A stretch of DNA of 64,000 bases from Acidobacteriota bacterium (GTDB lineage Bacteria; Acidobacteriota; Vicinamibacteria; Vicinamibacterales; UBA2999), in assembly GCA_947482665.1 (NCBI GenBank), contig CANKJK010000002.1, positions 291,656 to 355,655 on the forward strand, given 5' to 3'. This document shows, piece by piece, positions 1 through 7,909 of the stretch. The position numbers and the translations under genes were made by a program. Within the stretch, counting starts at the first letter, position 1. Every line of letters begins with the position of its first letter. The notes under the pieces were generated by a model. It saw nothing but the letters and a program-made list of their open reading frames with translations, did not search any database and was not told the origin of the DNA.

Positions 1-353
1 TCTTCGGGTGACAGATCCTCGCCGAGCTTCATGTTGAGCTCGTCGTAGCGGTCCAGCAGTGCCTTGATGCTGGCCACGCCCTCCTCGACGTTGCCGAGGA
101 CGGTCTTGGCCGGGTCCAGCTTCGGCTCCTGGTGGAGCATCCCGACGGAGATGCCGTCAGCCGGCCAGGCCTCGCCGACGAAGCTCGTGTCCTCGCCCGC
201 CATGATCTTCAGGAGCGAGCTCTTGCCCGAGCCGTTCAGGCCCAGGACGCCGATCTTCGCGCCGGGCAGGAAGGACAGCCAGATGTCGTTGAGTACGCGG
301 GTGTCGGGTGGATGAACCTTCCCGAGCCCCTTCATTGTGTAGATGTATTGCAT
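1..353 (-). CDS. ettA: Energy-dependent translational throttle protein EttA (ABC-F), N-terminal part
   Basis: This is the first 117 codons of an ABC-F ATPase; the gene continues past the left edge. The protein opens MQYIYTMKGLGKV and has a Walker A motif GLNGSGKSS at residues 38-46, followed by the ABC-F sequence HQEPKLDPAKTV near residue 75. EttA binds the ribosomal E site and gates entry into elongation according to ATP/ADP ratio; it is cytoplasmic with no membrane domain. The ATG at 353 follows a GAGG about 3 nt upstream, and a TATACT -10 box lies at 377-382. The gene diverges from the pseudopilin gene. Identification rests on the N-terminal domain only, but the match to EttA rather than Uup is close. 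Confidence 0.9.
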   Translation of the reverse strand, partial: MQYIYTMKGLGKVHPPDTRVLNDIWLSFLPGAKIGVLGLNGSGKSSLLKIMAGEDTSFVGEAWPADGISVGMLHQEPKLDPAKTVLGNVEEGVASIKALLDRYDELNMKLGEDLSPE

Positions 354-376
354 GAGCCTCGCCGCAGGAAAACGTC

Positions 377-382
377 AGTATA
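377..382 (-). promoter_or_regulatory. -10 box of ettA
   Basis: On the minus strand the sequence is TATACT, 23 nt before the ettA ATG. This gives a short leader with a GAGG ribosome site. No good -35 is seen at 17 nt. Confidence 0.6.
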
Positions 383-396
383 ACGGGCCTCGCTGC

Positions 397-402
397 TATC
401 CT
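397..402 (+). promoter_or_regulatory. Extended -10 box directly upstream of the pseudopilin GTG
   Basis: TGC-TATCCT ends 6 nt before GTG 409, so the expected +1 falls on the start codon itself. There is no Shine-Dalgarno sequence. This is one of several such leaderless-type starts in the window. Confidence 0.6.
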
Positions 403-408
403 GAGGCC

Positions 409-1473
409 GTGGGGACGCACGCGGCCGTGAGTCGACGAACCGCCGAGGGTGAGCGGGGCTACGCCATGGCCGCGCTCATCGTCGGCATCGCCATCATGGG
501 CGTCATGGCGGCCGTGGCGCTGCCGGTCATCTCGCAGTCCGCCCAGCGCGACAAGGAAGCGGAACTCGTCTTCCGCGGCGAACAGTACGCGCGGGCCGTC
601 GGCCTCTTCCAGCGAAAAATGGGACCGGGCACCTTGCCGCCAGACCTCAAGGTCCTGGTCGACCAGAAGTTCCTCCGAAAGAAATATCTCGACCCGATGA
701 CCGGCAAGGATTTCAAACCGATCAGCATGGCCGAGGCGGCGGCTGCCGGACTCGGCCGTGGAATGGGCGGAGCAGGCCTGCCTGGGCAGGCCCAGCAGCG
801 TCCCGGTGAACGGGCTGGGGCGTTCCAGGGCGCGACCGGGAGCTCGGGTCTCGGCGGTATTCCGACGGGCCAGGGTGCCGGCGGGAGCTTGCTGCAGGGG
901 GGAGGTCCCCAGGGCGGCGGTCTCCAGGGTGGCGGTCTCCAGGGTGGCGGCCTCCAGGGTGGCGGCCTCCAGGGTGGCGGACTCCAAGGAGGCGGACTCC
1001 AAGGGGGCGGACTCCAAGGGGGCGGACTTCAGGGCGGCGGCCGTCAGGGCGGCGTCGGTGGCGGACTGCCCGGAGGCGGCGGCCTCCCGGGTGGGCAGGG
1101 CGTGCCTGGAGGCCCGGGTCAAACCAGTGCCACCGGGCAGAGTGGCCTTCCGGCAGGCGGCATCGTGGGCGTGGCCAGCACGAGCCCCCTGGCGTCCCTC
1201 CTCCTCTACAACGGCAAGGACCATTACAACCAGTGGGCCTTCGTCTATAACCCACCGCAGGCGGCAGTCGGGGGTGCGGCGGGCGGCGTGCAAGGTGGAG
1301 CGGCCGGAGGGGTCGGGCCTGGAGGCTCCCCAACAGGCGCGGGCGGAGCACTCCCGCAGGGGCCCGGGTCGCGGGTCGGCTCGCCTGGAGCCCCCGCACA
1401 GGGCACCCCGACGCAACGGCCCGGCAGCGGACTGGGATCGGGTGGCATGGGCAGCGGGTTCCCCCGCCGCTAG
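409..1473 (+). CDS. Pseudopilin-like protein with Gly-rich pentapeptide repeats
   Basis: A 354-aa protein with a type IV prepilin-like N terminus: a short basic leader, a Gly-Tyr junction (residues 17-18) for prepilin peptidase, then a hydrophobic helix to about residue 40 and the polar RDKEAELVFRGEQYARAV segment typical of acidobacterial T2SS/pilin-like proteins. The usual Glu at +5 of the mature protein is absent. A second conserved piece, LLLYNGKDHYNQWAFVY, comes near residue 270. Between the two lies a low-complexity region with 11 copies of (L/P/R)QGGG, and the C terminus is again Gly/Pro-rich. GTG 409 is chosen because a TATCCT -10 box ends exactly 6 nt upstream; GTG 427 is the alternative. 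Likely an inner-membrane-anchored minor pilin or secretion pseudopilin; its machinery is not in this window. Confidence 0.75.
   Translation: MGTHAAVSRRTAEGERGYAMAALIVGIAIMGVMAAVALPVISQSAQRDKEAELVFRGEQYARAVGLFQRKMGPGTLPPDLKVLVDQKFLRKKYLDPMTGKDFKPISMAEAAAAGLGRGMGGAGLPGQAQQRPGERAGAFQGATGSSGLGGIPTGQGAGGSLLQGGGPQGGGLQGGGLQGGGLQGGGLQGGGLQGGGLQGGGLQGGGLQGGGRQGGVGGGLPGGGGLPGGQGVPGGPGQTSATGQSGLPAGGIVGVASTSPLASLLLYNGKDHYNQWAFVYNPPQAAVGGAAGGVQGGAAGGVGPGGSPTGAGGALPQGPGSRVGSPGAPAQGTPTQRPGSGLGSGGMGSGFPRR
889..1053 (+). repeat. 15-bp tandem repeat encoding (L/P/R)QGGG
   Basis: About eleven tandem 15-bp units sit inside the pseudopilin gene. The unit is close to CTCCAGGGTGGCGG plus one base, and units differ mostly at third positions. 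The first encodes LQGGG, the second PQGGG, then eight LQGGG and a final RQGG. Such arrays are prone to slippage in multiples of 5 residues without breaking the frame. Confidence 0.9.
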
Positions 1474-1481
1474 TCGCTTCG

Positions 1482-1976
1482 TCAGTCCTCTTCGGGACCC
1501 GAGAGAGCCCGGCGCAATGCGTCGCCCAGCGCCTCGGCAGTGAAGGGTTTGACGAGGTAGCCCACCACCCCAGGCTGCAGCGTGATGTGCGGGTCCAGTT
1601 CCTCAACGCCAGTCACGATGAGCATCGGCAGCGACGGCCAGCGGGCATGGGCCTGCTCGATGAGCCATCCGCCATCGCGCCCGGGCATGCGGATGTCCAC
1701 CATCACCAGATCCATCCGCCGCCTGCGCAGGACGCGAAGGGCCTCCTCGGCGTAGGAGGCCGAGTACGGGCGGTAACCCAACGCGGCCACATAGCGGGCG
1801 AGCATCTCGCGGACAGGGCGTTCGTCGTCGACAATCAGGATCTTCAGCGGCTCCGCCGTGCTGCGGGTCCAGCCACCGGGGGTTCGTGCCGCTTTCAGTG
1901 CGCCCTCGGCGAGGTGCGCGCGACGCCATGCGTCATCTGCGTCACCACTCGACTGCGGCATCTCGTCCGGTCTCAT
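1482..1976 (-). CDS. Single-domain response regulator (REC)
   Basis: A 164-aa protein: about 40 polar N-terminal residues and then one receiver domain, with the acidic pair in ILIVDDERP, the phospho-acceptor Asp in MVDIRMPGRDG, the Thr of LIVTG and the Lys of LVKPF. No output domain follows, so it probably acts through protein contacts like CheY- or Spo0F-type regulators. ATG 1976 is chosen because AGGAG lies 8 nt upstream; an upstream TTG at 2009 would overlap the preceding gene and has no ribosome site. It lies 29 nt downstream of the MASE1 gene on the same strand, so the two are likely one unit. Confidence 0.85.
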   Translation of the reverse strand: MRPDEMPQSSGDADDAWRRAHLAEGALKAARTPGGWTRSTAEPLKILIVDDERPVREMLARYVAALGYRPYSASYAEEALRVLRRRRMDLVMVDIRMPGRDGGWLIEQAHARWPSLPMLIVTGVEELDPHITLQPGVVGYLVKPFTAEALGDALRRALSGPEED

Positions 1977-2005
1977 GTCCTGCTCTCCTGAGTCATCGGC
2001 CCCGC

Positions 2006-3163
2006 TCAATTGCGAGCGTCGCCGGGCGTCGGCCCCAGATCATGTTCGTGCTTCTGCACACAGGTCGGGCAGATTCCATGGCTGAAGGTGGCGGCGCTGT
2101 TCGCCTCCACGTAGGTCTCGATCCGCTGCCAGGAGCCGGCGTCATCCCGAATCCGGTGGCACCAGGCGCAGATCGGGATTAATCCCTGCAGCACACGCAG
2201 TTCGGTCAGTGCCGACTGGAGCTTCTCCACCAGGTCGGCGCGCTCCTGGAGTGCCTTCCGGCGCTCGTCGACAAGACTGCCAAGCAGCATAAATGACAGT
2301 CCGGCCATGCTGGCCGTGCCTTGAGCCCGGCGAATCCAGTTCACCGGCAACGTCTCCGGCAGGGCCAACGGCCCCTGCCCGTGTGCCGTATGCCAGACGC
2401 CGATGGCGGCGACGATCAGGAGTCCCGCCGAGGCGCCGGCCGCACCAAAGCGGATGCTCGCCCACAGGAACACGGGCAGGATGAACGCCGGCGTCAGGAT
2501 CTGCTGGGGAAGGCGCTCGCCGAACACCCCCTCGGCCAGCACCGCGGCGACGACAAGCATCCCCGTGAACTCAAGGATCGCGTGCGTCCTGCGGTCCACG
2601 ACGTCGCCCCGCCAACCGCCAGCCACGGCGAAACTGATGGGTGTGGCCAGCAACAGACCGATGGCGTCAGCCGCCCACCACGCGGGCCAGGCGGAGAGGC
2701 TCGGCACCGAGGGCGCGACCACTGCCAGCCACGCCGTCGCCGCTGACGCCCCGAGTACCGACGCGCCCATGACCGTCGCGACCAGCAGGACGATGTTTCG
2801 GGTGACGCCGAGTGAGGACACCTCGCCAAAGGCGCGGCGCAGCATGAGGGCGGCGCCCCAGACCTCAAGCGCCTGAATCGCACCGACGCCAAGCGCGGCC
2901 TCAACCGGCCAGCCCTGACGCCAGACCAGGGCCGCAACCATGGCCACGGCTCCCGCGATGAGCACGCCAAGGCGCCGCTCTACGACGAGCAGGCTCGCCA
3001 ACAGGATGCCTGAAGGGATCCACAGTGTCGGGAGGCGCAGGTCGCCCACGAGAATGGTGGTCCCGTTCGCGACCTCGGCCGCCACCAGGACGGCCCCAGC
3101 CACCGCCAGTGCACCCCACGGGGCGATGCCGGCCCGACGCATGCTCCCGCGACGCTCAGCCAC
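2006..3163 (-). CDS. MASE1-domain membrane sensor with C-terminal CxxC/CxxC module
   Basis: A 385-aa protein. Residues 1 to about 280 are strongly hydrophobic with several membrane helices, resembling the MASE1 integral-membrane sensor domain. A helical linker (about 295-325) then leads to a short module with ICAWCHRIRDD and HGICPTC, two CxxC pairs that look like a zinc knuckle. This tail recurs after sensor domains and REC domains in many Acidobacteria and Proteobacteria, but its function is not known to me. There is no kinase, GGDEF or EAL domain. The GTG start at 3163 is uncertain; ATG 3142 is possible. It probably signals to the adjacent REC protein. Confidence 0.7.
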   Translation of the reverse strand: MAERRGSMRRAGIAPWGALAVAGAVLVAAEVANGTTILVGDLRLPTLWIPSGILLASLLVVERRLGVLIAGAVAMVAALVWRQGWPVEAALGVGAIQALEVWGAALMLRRAFGEVSSLGVTRNIVLLVATVMGASVLGASAATAWLAVVAPSVPSLSAWPAWWAADAIGLLLATPISFAVAGGWRGDVVDRRTHAILEFTGMLVVAAVLAEGVFGERLPQQILTPAFILPVFLWASIRFGAAGASAGLLIVAAIGVWHTAHGQGPLALPETLPVNWIRRAQGTASMAGLSFMLLGSLVDERRKALQERADLVEKLQSALTELRVLQGLIPICAWCHRIRDDAGSWQRIETYVEANSAATFSHGICPTCVQKHEHDLGPTPGDARN

Positions 3164-3244
3164 GCGGCCCCGCTCTGCGTATCACACGAGCATCATACGT
3201 GGGGTGTGCGGCTGTGAGCACCCACGAGGGAGCACACGGGCCCA

Positions 3245-6106
3245 TCAGGGCGCGGGCAGTAGCGTGACGACGGTATAGCGGTTCTCCGACAGGTACTGCG
3301 AGAGCGCAGCTCCCACGTTGGCCACGCTCAGCGACTCCGTGCGGGCTGCCCGACGCGCGATGGAGGTTGGGTCCCACCCGAGCGTGAGCACGGTCTGGAG
3401 CGAGTTCACCCAGTAGGCGTTGGTCCTGACGGCCGTCTCCAACCCGCGCTTCTCGATCTCCTTCACCTTCTGGATATCGTCCGCGGCCGGGCCCTCCTTC
3501 TTGAGCCGGGCCACTTCCGTCAGCACGGCCGCCACCATCTGGTCCACGCGATCCGGCGCGCTGCCGAAGACCACCTGCACCATCCCGTACCCCTTCACCG
3601 GCTGATTGTCCGAATAGCCCACGTTGACGCCGTAGGTGCCGCCCATCTGCTCGCGCAGGATCTCGAGCAGGCGCATCTCCAGCACGCTCGAGGCCGCGCG
3701 CAGCCGGTGCATCTCCATCTCATCCAGACCCGTATCGGCGAAGAAGGAGATCACCGTCTGCGCCTTCGGCTCCTTGCCCTTGCGAACGATCTCCTTGCGC
3801 ACGTCCTGTGGGAAGTGCAAGCCCGTATTGCCCACGGCGCTGGTGGCCGTCCCGGTCGAGGGGAGCGATCCGATGTAGCGCGTGACGAGCGGCGTGATCC
3901 CCTCCAGGGTGAAGGCGCCGCTGAAGAGGAACGTGAAGTCCGCGGCGTTGGCGAAGCGCGCGGTGTAGTAGCGCTTCATGAGTGCCGGGTCGAGCGACGG
4001 CAGGTCCTCCAGCGTGAGCGGCTTCGCGCTGTAGTGGTCCGAGGTGTTGACCTCTTCCAGTTTCTCGCTGAAGGCCGCGCCCGGATTCTGCGCACGGTTG
4101 GCAAGGGCCGCCTGCAGTTGCGTCTTGAGGAGGGCGAACCCCTGGTCCGTGAAGTTCGGCGCGGTGAATTGCAGGTACAACAATTGGAACGCCGTCTCAA
4201 GGTCCTTCGGTGCGGCCGTTCCGCTAACCCCGTGCGTATTGGTCGAAATGTAGGACGAGGCCCCCGCCGTCTTGCCGGAGAGCAGCTTCTCCAGTTCGAC
4301 AGGGGTAAAGCCCCCGACGCCTGACACGTCCGTGAGGTTCATCGCAAGGTCCGCGCTCTTGTACTCGGCCGGCGTGGCCAGCGAGAGCCCACCCTTGGCG
4401 TACGACGTGAACACAACCTGATCGGCCTTGAAGTCGGTTGGCTTCAACCAGACCTGCGCGCCGTTTGAGAGCGTCAGCACCGTGAATCCCAGTTCAGGGA
4501 TCGTGCGCGTCGCCGTCACCGTGCCTGGCGTGGGCTGCACAGCCATCAACTCCCGGCCGCTGCCACCCTCGGCCCATGCCGTCAGCGTCTTCGCACCGGC
4601 GCTGGTGATCGCCTTCGCCAACTCCGCCTGCGCTGGCACCGCCAGACCCGGCTTCTGCGGCGTCACCGCCATCACCACCCGGTTCGCTCCACTCAGGAGC
4701 TTGCGCACCACGGCGGTGGCCTCCGCCGCCGTGATCTTCGGCACAAACCGGCGCGCCATCTCGGCCTCACGCTCGATGCCGGGCACCGACTCGCCTTCGA
4801 GGAAGTGACGGACGAGCTCGGAGGCGAGTCCGGGACTCTCGGTCGTGTTGCGTTCATTGAACATCCGCTCGTAGGACGCAAGCACGCGCTTGCGGGCGCG
4901 CTCCAGCTCGGCCTCGCCGAACCCGAATCGGCTGGCCCGAGCCGCCTCCTCGGTAATCGCTGCCAAACCAGACGCGATACCGCCGTCCTTCACGCTGGCC
5001 ATCAGGACCGAGGCCTGAGTGGAGCGGCCCAGCTGGCTCCTCCCCGCGTTCGCTCCGAGGAAGGGCGCATCTGGACGCTGGGAGATCTCGGCCAGACGCG
5101 CATTGAGCGTCTGAAACGCAAGGTTCTCGACCATCGACCGGCGATAGTCACCCACGCGGTCCTGCCGCTCAGCCGGTCCCTTCTCGAAGATCGTGACCGA
5201 TGACTGTCCGGCTTCCGTGTCGGCCACCACGCTGTAGCGGGGCTCGCGGTGCGGCGGAATCGGATAGACGCGGGCGGGCGCGGGCACCGGCGCCTTCTTC
5301 ATGGCCGAGAAGACCGCGATGAGCTGCTTCTCCAGCACCGCCGCATCCACGTCGCCCACGATCACCAGCGCCATGCGGTCTGGCCGGTACCATTTCTCGT
5401 AGAAGGCGCGGAGCGTCACCGCCGAGGCCGCCTGCAGACTGGCCGTGGTGCCGATCGGGTCGCGCATCGCGTACTTCGACGCCCCATAGATGGCCGGCGC
5501 CTGCTGCTCACGGATGCGCGCGCCGACGCCGCGGCGCTGGCGCCACTCTTCGATCACCACGCCGCGCTCCCGGTCCACTTCCTCCTGGGAGATGGTCATG
5601 CCGGCGGCGAAGTCCCACATCGCATCGAGACTACGTTCGAGGAACCCGGCCTTGTCGGTCGGGGTCTCCAGCATGTAGACGGTTTCGTCGTAGCTCGTGT
5701 AGGCGTTCAGGTCCGCCCCGAAGCTCGACCCGATCGACTCCAGGTACTTCACCAGTTCGCCGGGCTTGAAGTGCGCCCCGCCGTTGAAGCCCATGTGCTC
5801 CAGAAAGTGAGCGTAGCCGCGCTGCGCGTCGGACTCGTCGATGCTGCCCGCCTGCACTGCCAGCCGCATCGACGCCCGCTTGGCTGGCCGGCTATTGCTG
5901 CGGATGAAGTAGGTGAAGCCGTTCGGGAGCGTGCCCGTCCGGATCGCCGCGTCGAGCGGCAGCTTGGCCGCGAGGTCCGCCGCGGACTGGGCCTGTGCCG
6001 CCAGCGCCGGCAGCAGCACGAGGACGGTCACCGCCCCGATGACGCATGCGCGCCCTGTCCGGTATGCTGCCCCGATGCAGTTGAAGATTTCGCGAATCGA
6101 TCCCAC
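3245..6106 (-). CDS. M16 family zinc metallopeptidase, PqqL-like
   Basis: A 953-aa exported peptidase with two or more M16 (insulinase/pitrilysin) modules in one chain, about the length of E. coli PqqL (931 aa). The signal peptide covers about residues 1-40. The inverted zinc motif HFLEH is at residues 100-104, with the distal Glu in the ERGVVIEEW segment near 175, so the N-terminal module should be active. It probably degrades peptides in the periplasm. The GTG start at 6106 has AGGGAG 7 nt upstream; both lie inside dut, giving a 32-bp head-to-head overlap. No shorter in-frame start keeps the basic residues before the hydrophobic signal segment. Confidence 0.88.
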   Translation of the reverse strand: MGSIREIFNCIGAAYRTGRACVIGAVTVLVLLPALAAQAQSAADLAAKLPLDAAIRTGTLPNGFTYFIRSNSRPAKRASMRLAVQAGSIDESDAQRGYAHFLEHMGFNGGAHFKPGELVKYLESIGSSFGADLNAYTSYDETVYMLETPTDKAGFLERSLDAMWDFAAGMTISQEEVDRERGVVIEEWRQRRGVGARIREQQAPAIYGASKYAMRDPIGTTASLQAASAVTLRAFYEKWYRPDRMALVIVGDVDAAVLEKQLIAVFSAMKKAPVPAPARVYPIPPHREPRYSVVADTEAGQSSVTIFEKGPAERQDRVGDYRRSMVENLAFQTLNARLAEISQRPDAPFLGANAGRSQLGRSTQASVLMASVKDGGIASGLAAITEEAARASRFGFGEAELERARKRVLASYERMFNERNTTESPGLASELVRHFLEGESVPGIEREAEMARRFVPKITAAEATAVVRKLLSGANRVVMAVTPQKPGLAVPAQAELAKAITSAGAKTLTAWAEGGSGRELMAVQPTPGTVTATRTIPELGFTVLTLSNGAQVWLKPTDFKADQVVFTSYAKGGLSLATPAEYKSADLAMNLTDVSGVGGFTPVELEKLLSGKTAGASSYISTNTHGVSGTAAPKDLETAFQLLYLQFTAPNFTDQGFALLKTQLQAALANRAQNPGAAFSEKLEEVNTSDHYSAKPLTLEDLPSLDPALMKRYYTARFANAADFTFLFSGAFTLEGITPLVTRYIGSLPSTGTATSAVGNTGLHFPQDVRKEIVRKGKEPKAQTVISFFADTGLDEMEMHRLRAASSVLEMRLLEILREQMGGTYGVNVGYSDNQPVKGYGMVQVVFGSAPDRVDQMVAAVLTEVARLKKEGPAADDIQKVKEIEKRGLETAVRTNAYWVNSLQTVLTLGWDPTSIARRAARTESLSVANVGAALSQYLSENRYTVVTLLPAP
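6063..6068 (+). promoter_or_regulatory. -10 box of dut (leaderless type)
   Basis: TATGCT ends 6 nt before the dut ATG at 6075, placing +1 on the start codon. An ATGACG at 6039-6044 is a possible -35 with an 18-bp spacer. The promoter lies within the signal-peptide codons of the opposing M16 gene. Confidence 0.6.
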
Positions 6107-6506
6107 GGTGTCACTCCCTGTCTACGGCACTGATGAGGCGTCCGGCTTCGACCTGGCCGCCTCGGCTGACGTTGTCATTCCACCGCGGGCGATTGCGCTG
6201 GTGCCGACCGGGCTCGTGATCGCGGTGCCCTCCGGCTGCTTCCTCGCCATCTTCGCCCGGAGTAGCACGCCACTCAAGCGCGGACTGATGGTCGCCAATG
6301 GCGTCGGCGTCGTCGACCCCGACTACTGCGGTCCGACCGACGAGGTCCGCATCCAGCTCCTCAACCTGACCGACCAGGAGGTCCGCGTCTCGCGCGGCGA
6401 CCGCCTGGCCCAGGGCATCATCCTGGCAGCGCCCCGTGTGACCTGGGACGAGGTGCCGACCATCCGCCAGGAGTCCCGCGGCGGGTTCGGCTCCACCGGC
6501 GCCTGA
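6075..6506 (+). CDS. dut: Deoxyuridine 5'-triphosphate nucleotidohydrolase (dUTPase)
   Basis: A 143-aa trimeric-type dUTPase that hydrolyses dUTP to dUMP and PPi, keeping uracil out of DNA and feeding dTMP synthesis. Conserved blocks are visible in order: ASGFDLAA (motif 1), FARSSTPLKRG (motif 2), GVVDPDYCGP (motif 3, with the catalytic Asp), RLAQGII (motif 4) and the C-terminal RGGFGSTG, the mobile P-loop-like motif 5. ATG 6075 is chosen over longer frames because the protein then begins at the family N terminus (MQLKISRID) and a TATGCT box lies 6 nt upstream. dinB follows after 31 nt; both concern nucleotide or DNA quality. Confidence 0.95.
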   Translation: MQLKISRIDPTVSLPVYGTDEASGFDLAASADVVIPPRAIALVPTGLVIAVPSGCFLAIFARSSTPLKRGLMVANGVGVVDPDYCGPTDEVRIQLLNLTDQEVRVSRGDRLAQGIILAAPRVTWDEVPTIRQESRGGFGSTGA

Positions 6507-6537
6507 ATCCTTAGACGCCAGCCGCACGAGACCGGCC

Positions 6538-7623
6538 GTGCCCACCCGCCGCATCCTGCACCTCGACATGGACGCCTTCTATGCGTCGGTCGAGCAGCGC
6601 GACGACCCGGCCCTGCGCGGCAAGCCGGTGGCCGTCGGCGGCGACGCGGCCCGGCGGGGTGTGGTGGCCGCGGCCAGCTACGAGGCGCGGACCTTCGGTG
6701 TGCACTCCGCCATGTCGATGGCGCGGGCGCTGCGGCTCTGTCCCTCGCTCGTGGTGGTGCGCCCGGACTTTGCCCGCTACAAAGCCGCCTCCGACACGAT
6801 CTTCGCGCTCTACCGAGCGGTCACGCCGCTGGTCGAACCGCTCTCGCTCGACGAGGCCTACCTCGACGTGACCGAGAACGCCTGGGCCGAGCCGCTCGGT
6901 GTCACGATCGCGAAGCGGCTCAAGATACAGATCCGGGAGGCCACGGGGCTCTCGGCCTCGGCTGGCGTGGCGCCCAACAAGTTCCTCGCGAAGATCGCGT
7001 CAGGCTGGAAGAAGCCGGACGGCCTCACGGTGATTGCGCCGGAACGGGTGGAGGCCTTCCTCCAGGGGTTGCCCGTCGACGCGCTGTGGGGCGTGGGGCC
7101 GGTCACCGCGGGCAAGCTGAAAGCGGCCGGCATCACGCGCCTGGTCGACGTCCGCGCCGCCGACCCGGAGGTGCTGCGCGGGGCCGTGGGCAGTTCGGCT
7201 GAATGGCTCCACCGCCTCGCGCATGGCCTGGACGATCGACCCGTCGTGCCCCATCACGCGCCGAAATCCTCGGGGAGCGAGAGCACCTATCCGACGGACC
7301 TGACCGACCTCGCCGAGATGACACGCGAAGTGGAGGTCATGGCCCACGACGCCGCTGCCTGGCTGGAGAAGAAGGCCCTCTTCGCCAGGACCGTCACCCT
7401 GAAGGTCCGCTACGGCGACTTCACAACCGTCACGCGGAGTCACTCGGACCGCGCGACGCGAGATGCCGGGTCCCTGGCGGCGCGCGCCGCCTCGCTCCTC
7501 GCGCGCACCGACGCGGCCACGCGGCCCGTGCGTCTGCTCGGCGTCAGCGTGCATAATCTGGAGGAGACTGACGTCGAGACATCACGGCCAGACGCACATC
7601 CGCGCCTGCCGTGGGACGACTGA
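6538..7623 (+). CDS. dinB: DNA polymerase IV (Y family)
   Basis: A 361-aa error-prone translesion polymerase. The N-terminal HLDMDAFYASVEQRD carries the first catalytic Asp, and SLDEAYLDVT near residue 104 carries the Asp-Glu pair. The SASAGVAPNKFLAKIAS block, the helix-hairpin-helix thumb (about 170-210) and the little-finger region to about 350 follow. The GTG start at 6538 gives the standard N terminus. There is no obvious beta-clamp motif at the extreme C terminus beyond a short tail. It lies 31 nt after dut and is probably cotranscribed. No LexA-like box is recognisable here. Confidence 0.95.
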   Translation: MPTRRILHLDMDAFYASVEQRDDPALRGKPVAVGGDAARRGVVAAASYEARTFGVHSAMSMARALRLCPSLVVVRPDFARYKAASDTIFALYRAVTPLVEPLSLDEAYLDVTENAWAEPLGVTIAKRLKIQIREATGLSASAGVAPNKFLAKIASGWKKPDGLTVIAPERVEAFLQGLPVDALWGVGPVTAGKLKAAGITRLVDVRAADPEVLRGAVGSSAEWLHRLAHGLDDRPVVPHHAPKSSGSESTYPTDLTDLAEMTREVEVMAHDAAAWLEKKALFARTVTLKVRYGDFTTVTRSHSDRATRDAGSLAARAASLLARTDAATRPVRLLGVSVHNLEETDVETSRPDAHPRLPWDD

Positions 7624-7635
7624 CGCCCCACCCCG

Positions 7636-7860
7636 ATGCTCAAAGGATCCCGCACCGCCACGCTGCACCGGCTGCAGCCCATCAGCATTCACGGCCAGCT
7701 CTCCTACGACGCGCACTACGCGTTCGTGGACGACCCGGACCAGCCCCACGTGGCCCGCGTGGGGCCTGAAGCCGTGGAGAACGGCGTCGAGGCGGGCGAC
7801 CGCGTGCGGCTGGACTTCGTGGTCGGCGTCGTCACCCACATCCACCGCCAGGCGGACTGA
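7636..7860 (+). CDS. Small conserved-looking protein of unknown function
   Basis: A 74-aa acidic soluble protein with no signal peptide or membrane helix. It starts 12 nt after the dinB stop with no Shine-Dalgarno site, so translation may be coupled to dinB. The sequence has a beta-rich look (ISIHGQLSYDAHYAFV, then DRVRLDFVVGVVTHIHR) that suggests a small barrel, but I do not recognise the family. Coding use matches its neighbours and the frame is clean, which supports a real gene. Confidence 0.6.
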   Translation: MLKGSRTATLHRLQPISIHGQLSYDAHYAFVDDPDQPHVARVGPEAVENGVEAGDRVRLDFVVGVVTHIHRQAD

Positions 7861-7888
7861 CCTCCGCCAGCGCCCCCGCTGCCCGTGT

Positions 7889-7909
7889 CGCCGGCCCTCG
7901 GGCCCGGCG
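7889..7909. terminator. GC-rich hairpin between convergent genes
   Basis: CGCCGG at 7889-7894 pairs with CCGGCG at 7904-7909, with additional inner CCC/GGG pairing and one bulge. It ends right at the TAA of the cyclophilin gene. There is no strong T tract, so termination efficiency is doubtful. Confidence 0.45.

Noticed and set aside
157..1416. A 419-codon open frame antisense to the pseudopilin gene
   Set aside because: Its repetitive middle is just the reverse reading of the 15-bp repeat array; it also runs into ettA coding sequence.
1977..2009. TTG start at 2009 for the response regulator
   Set aside because: It would overlap the upstream stop and has no ribosome site, while ATG 1976 has AGGAG at good spacing.
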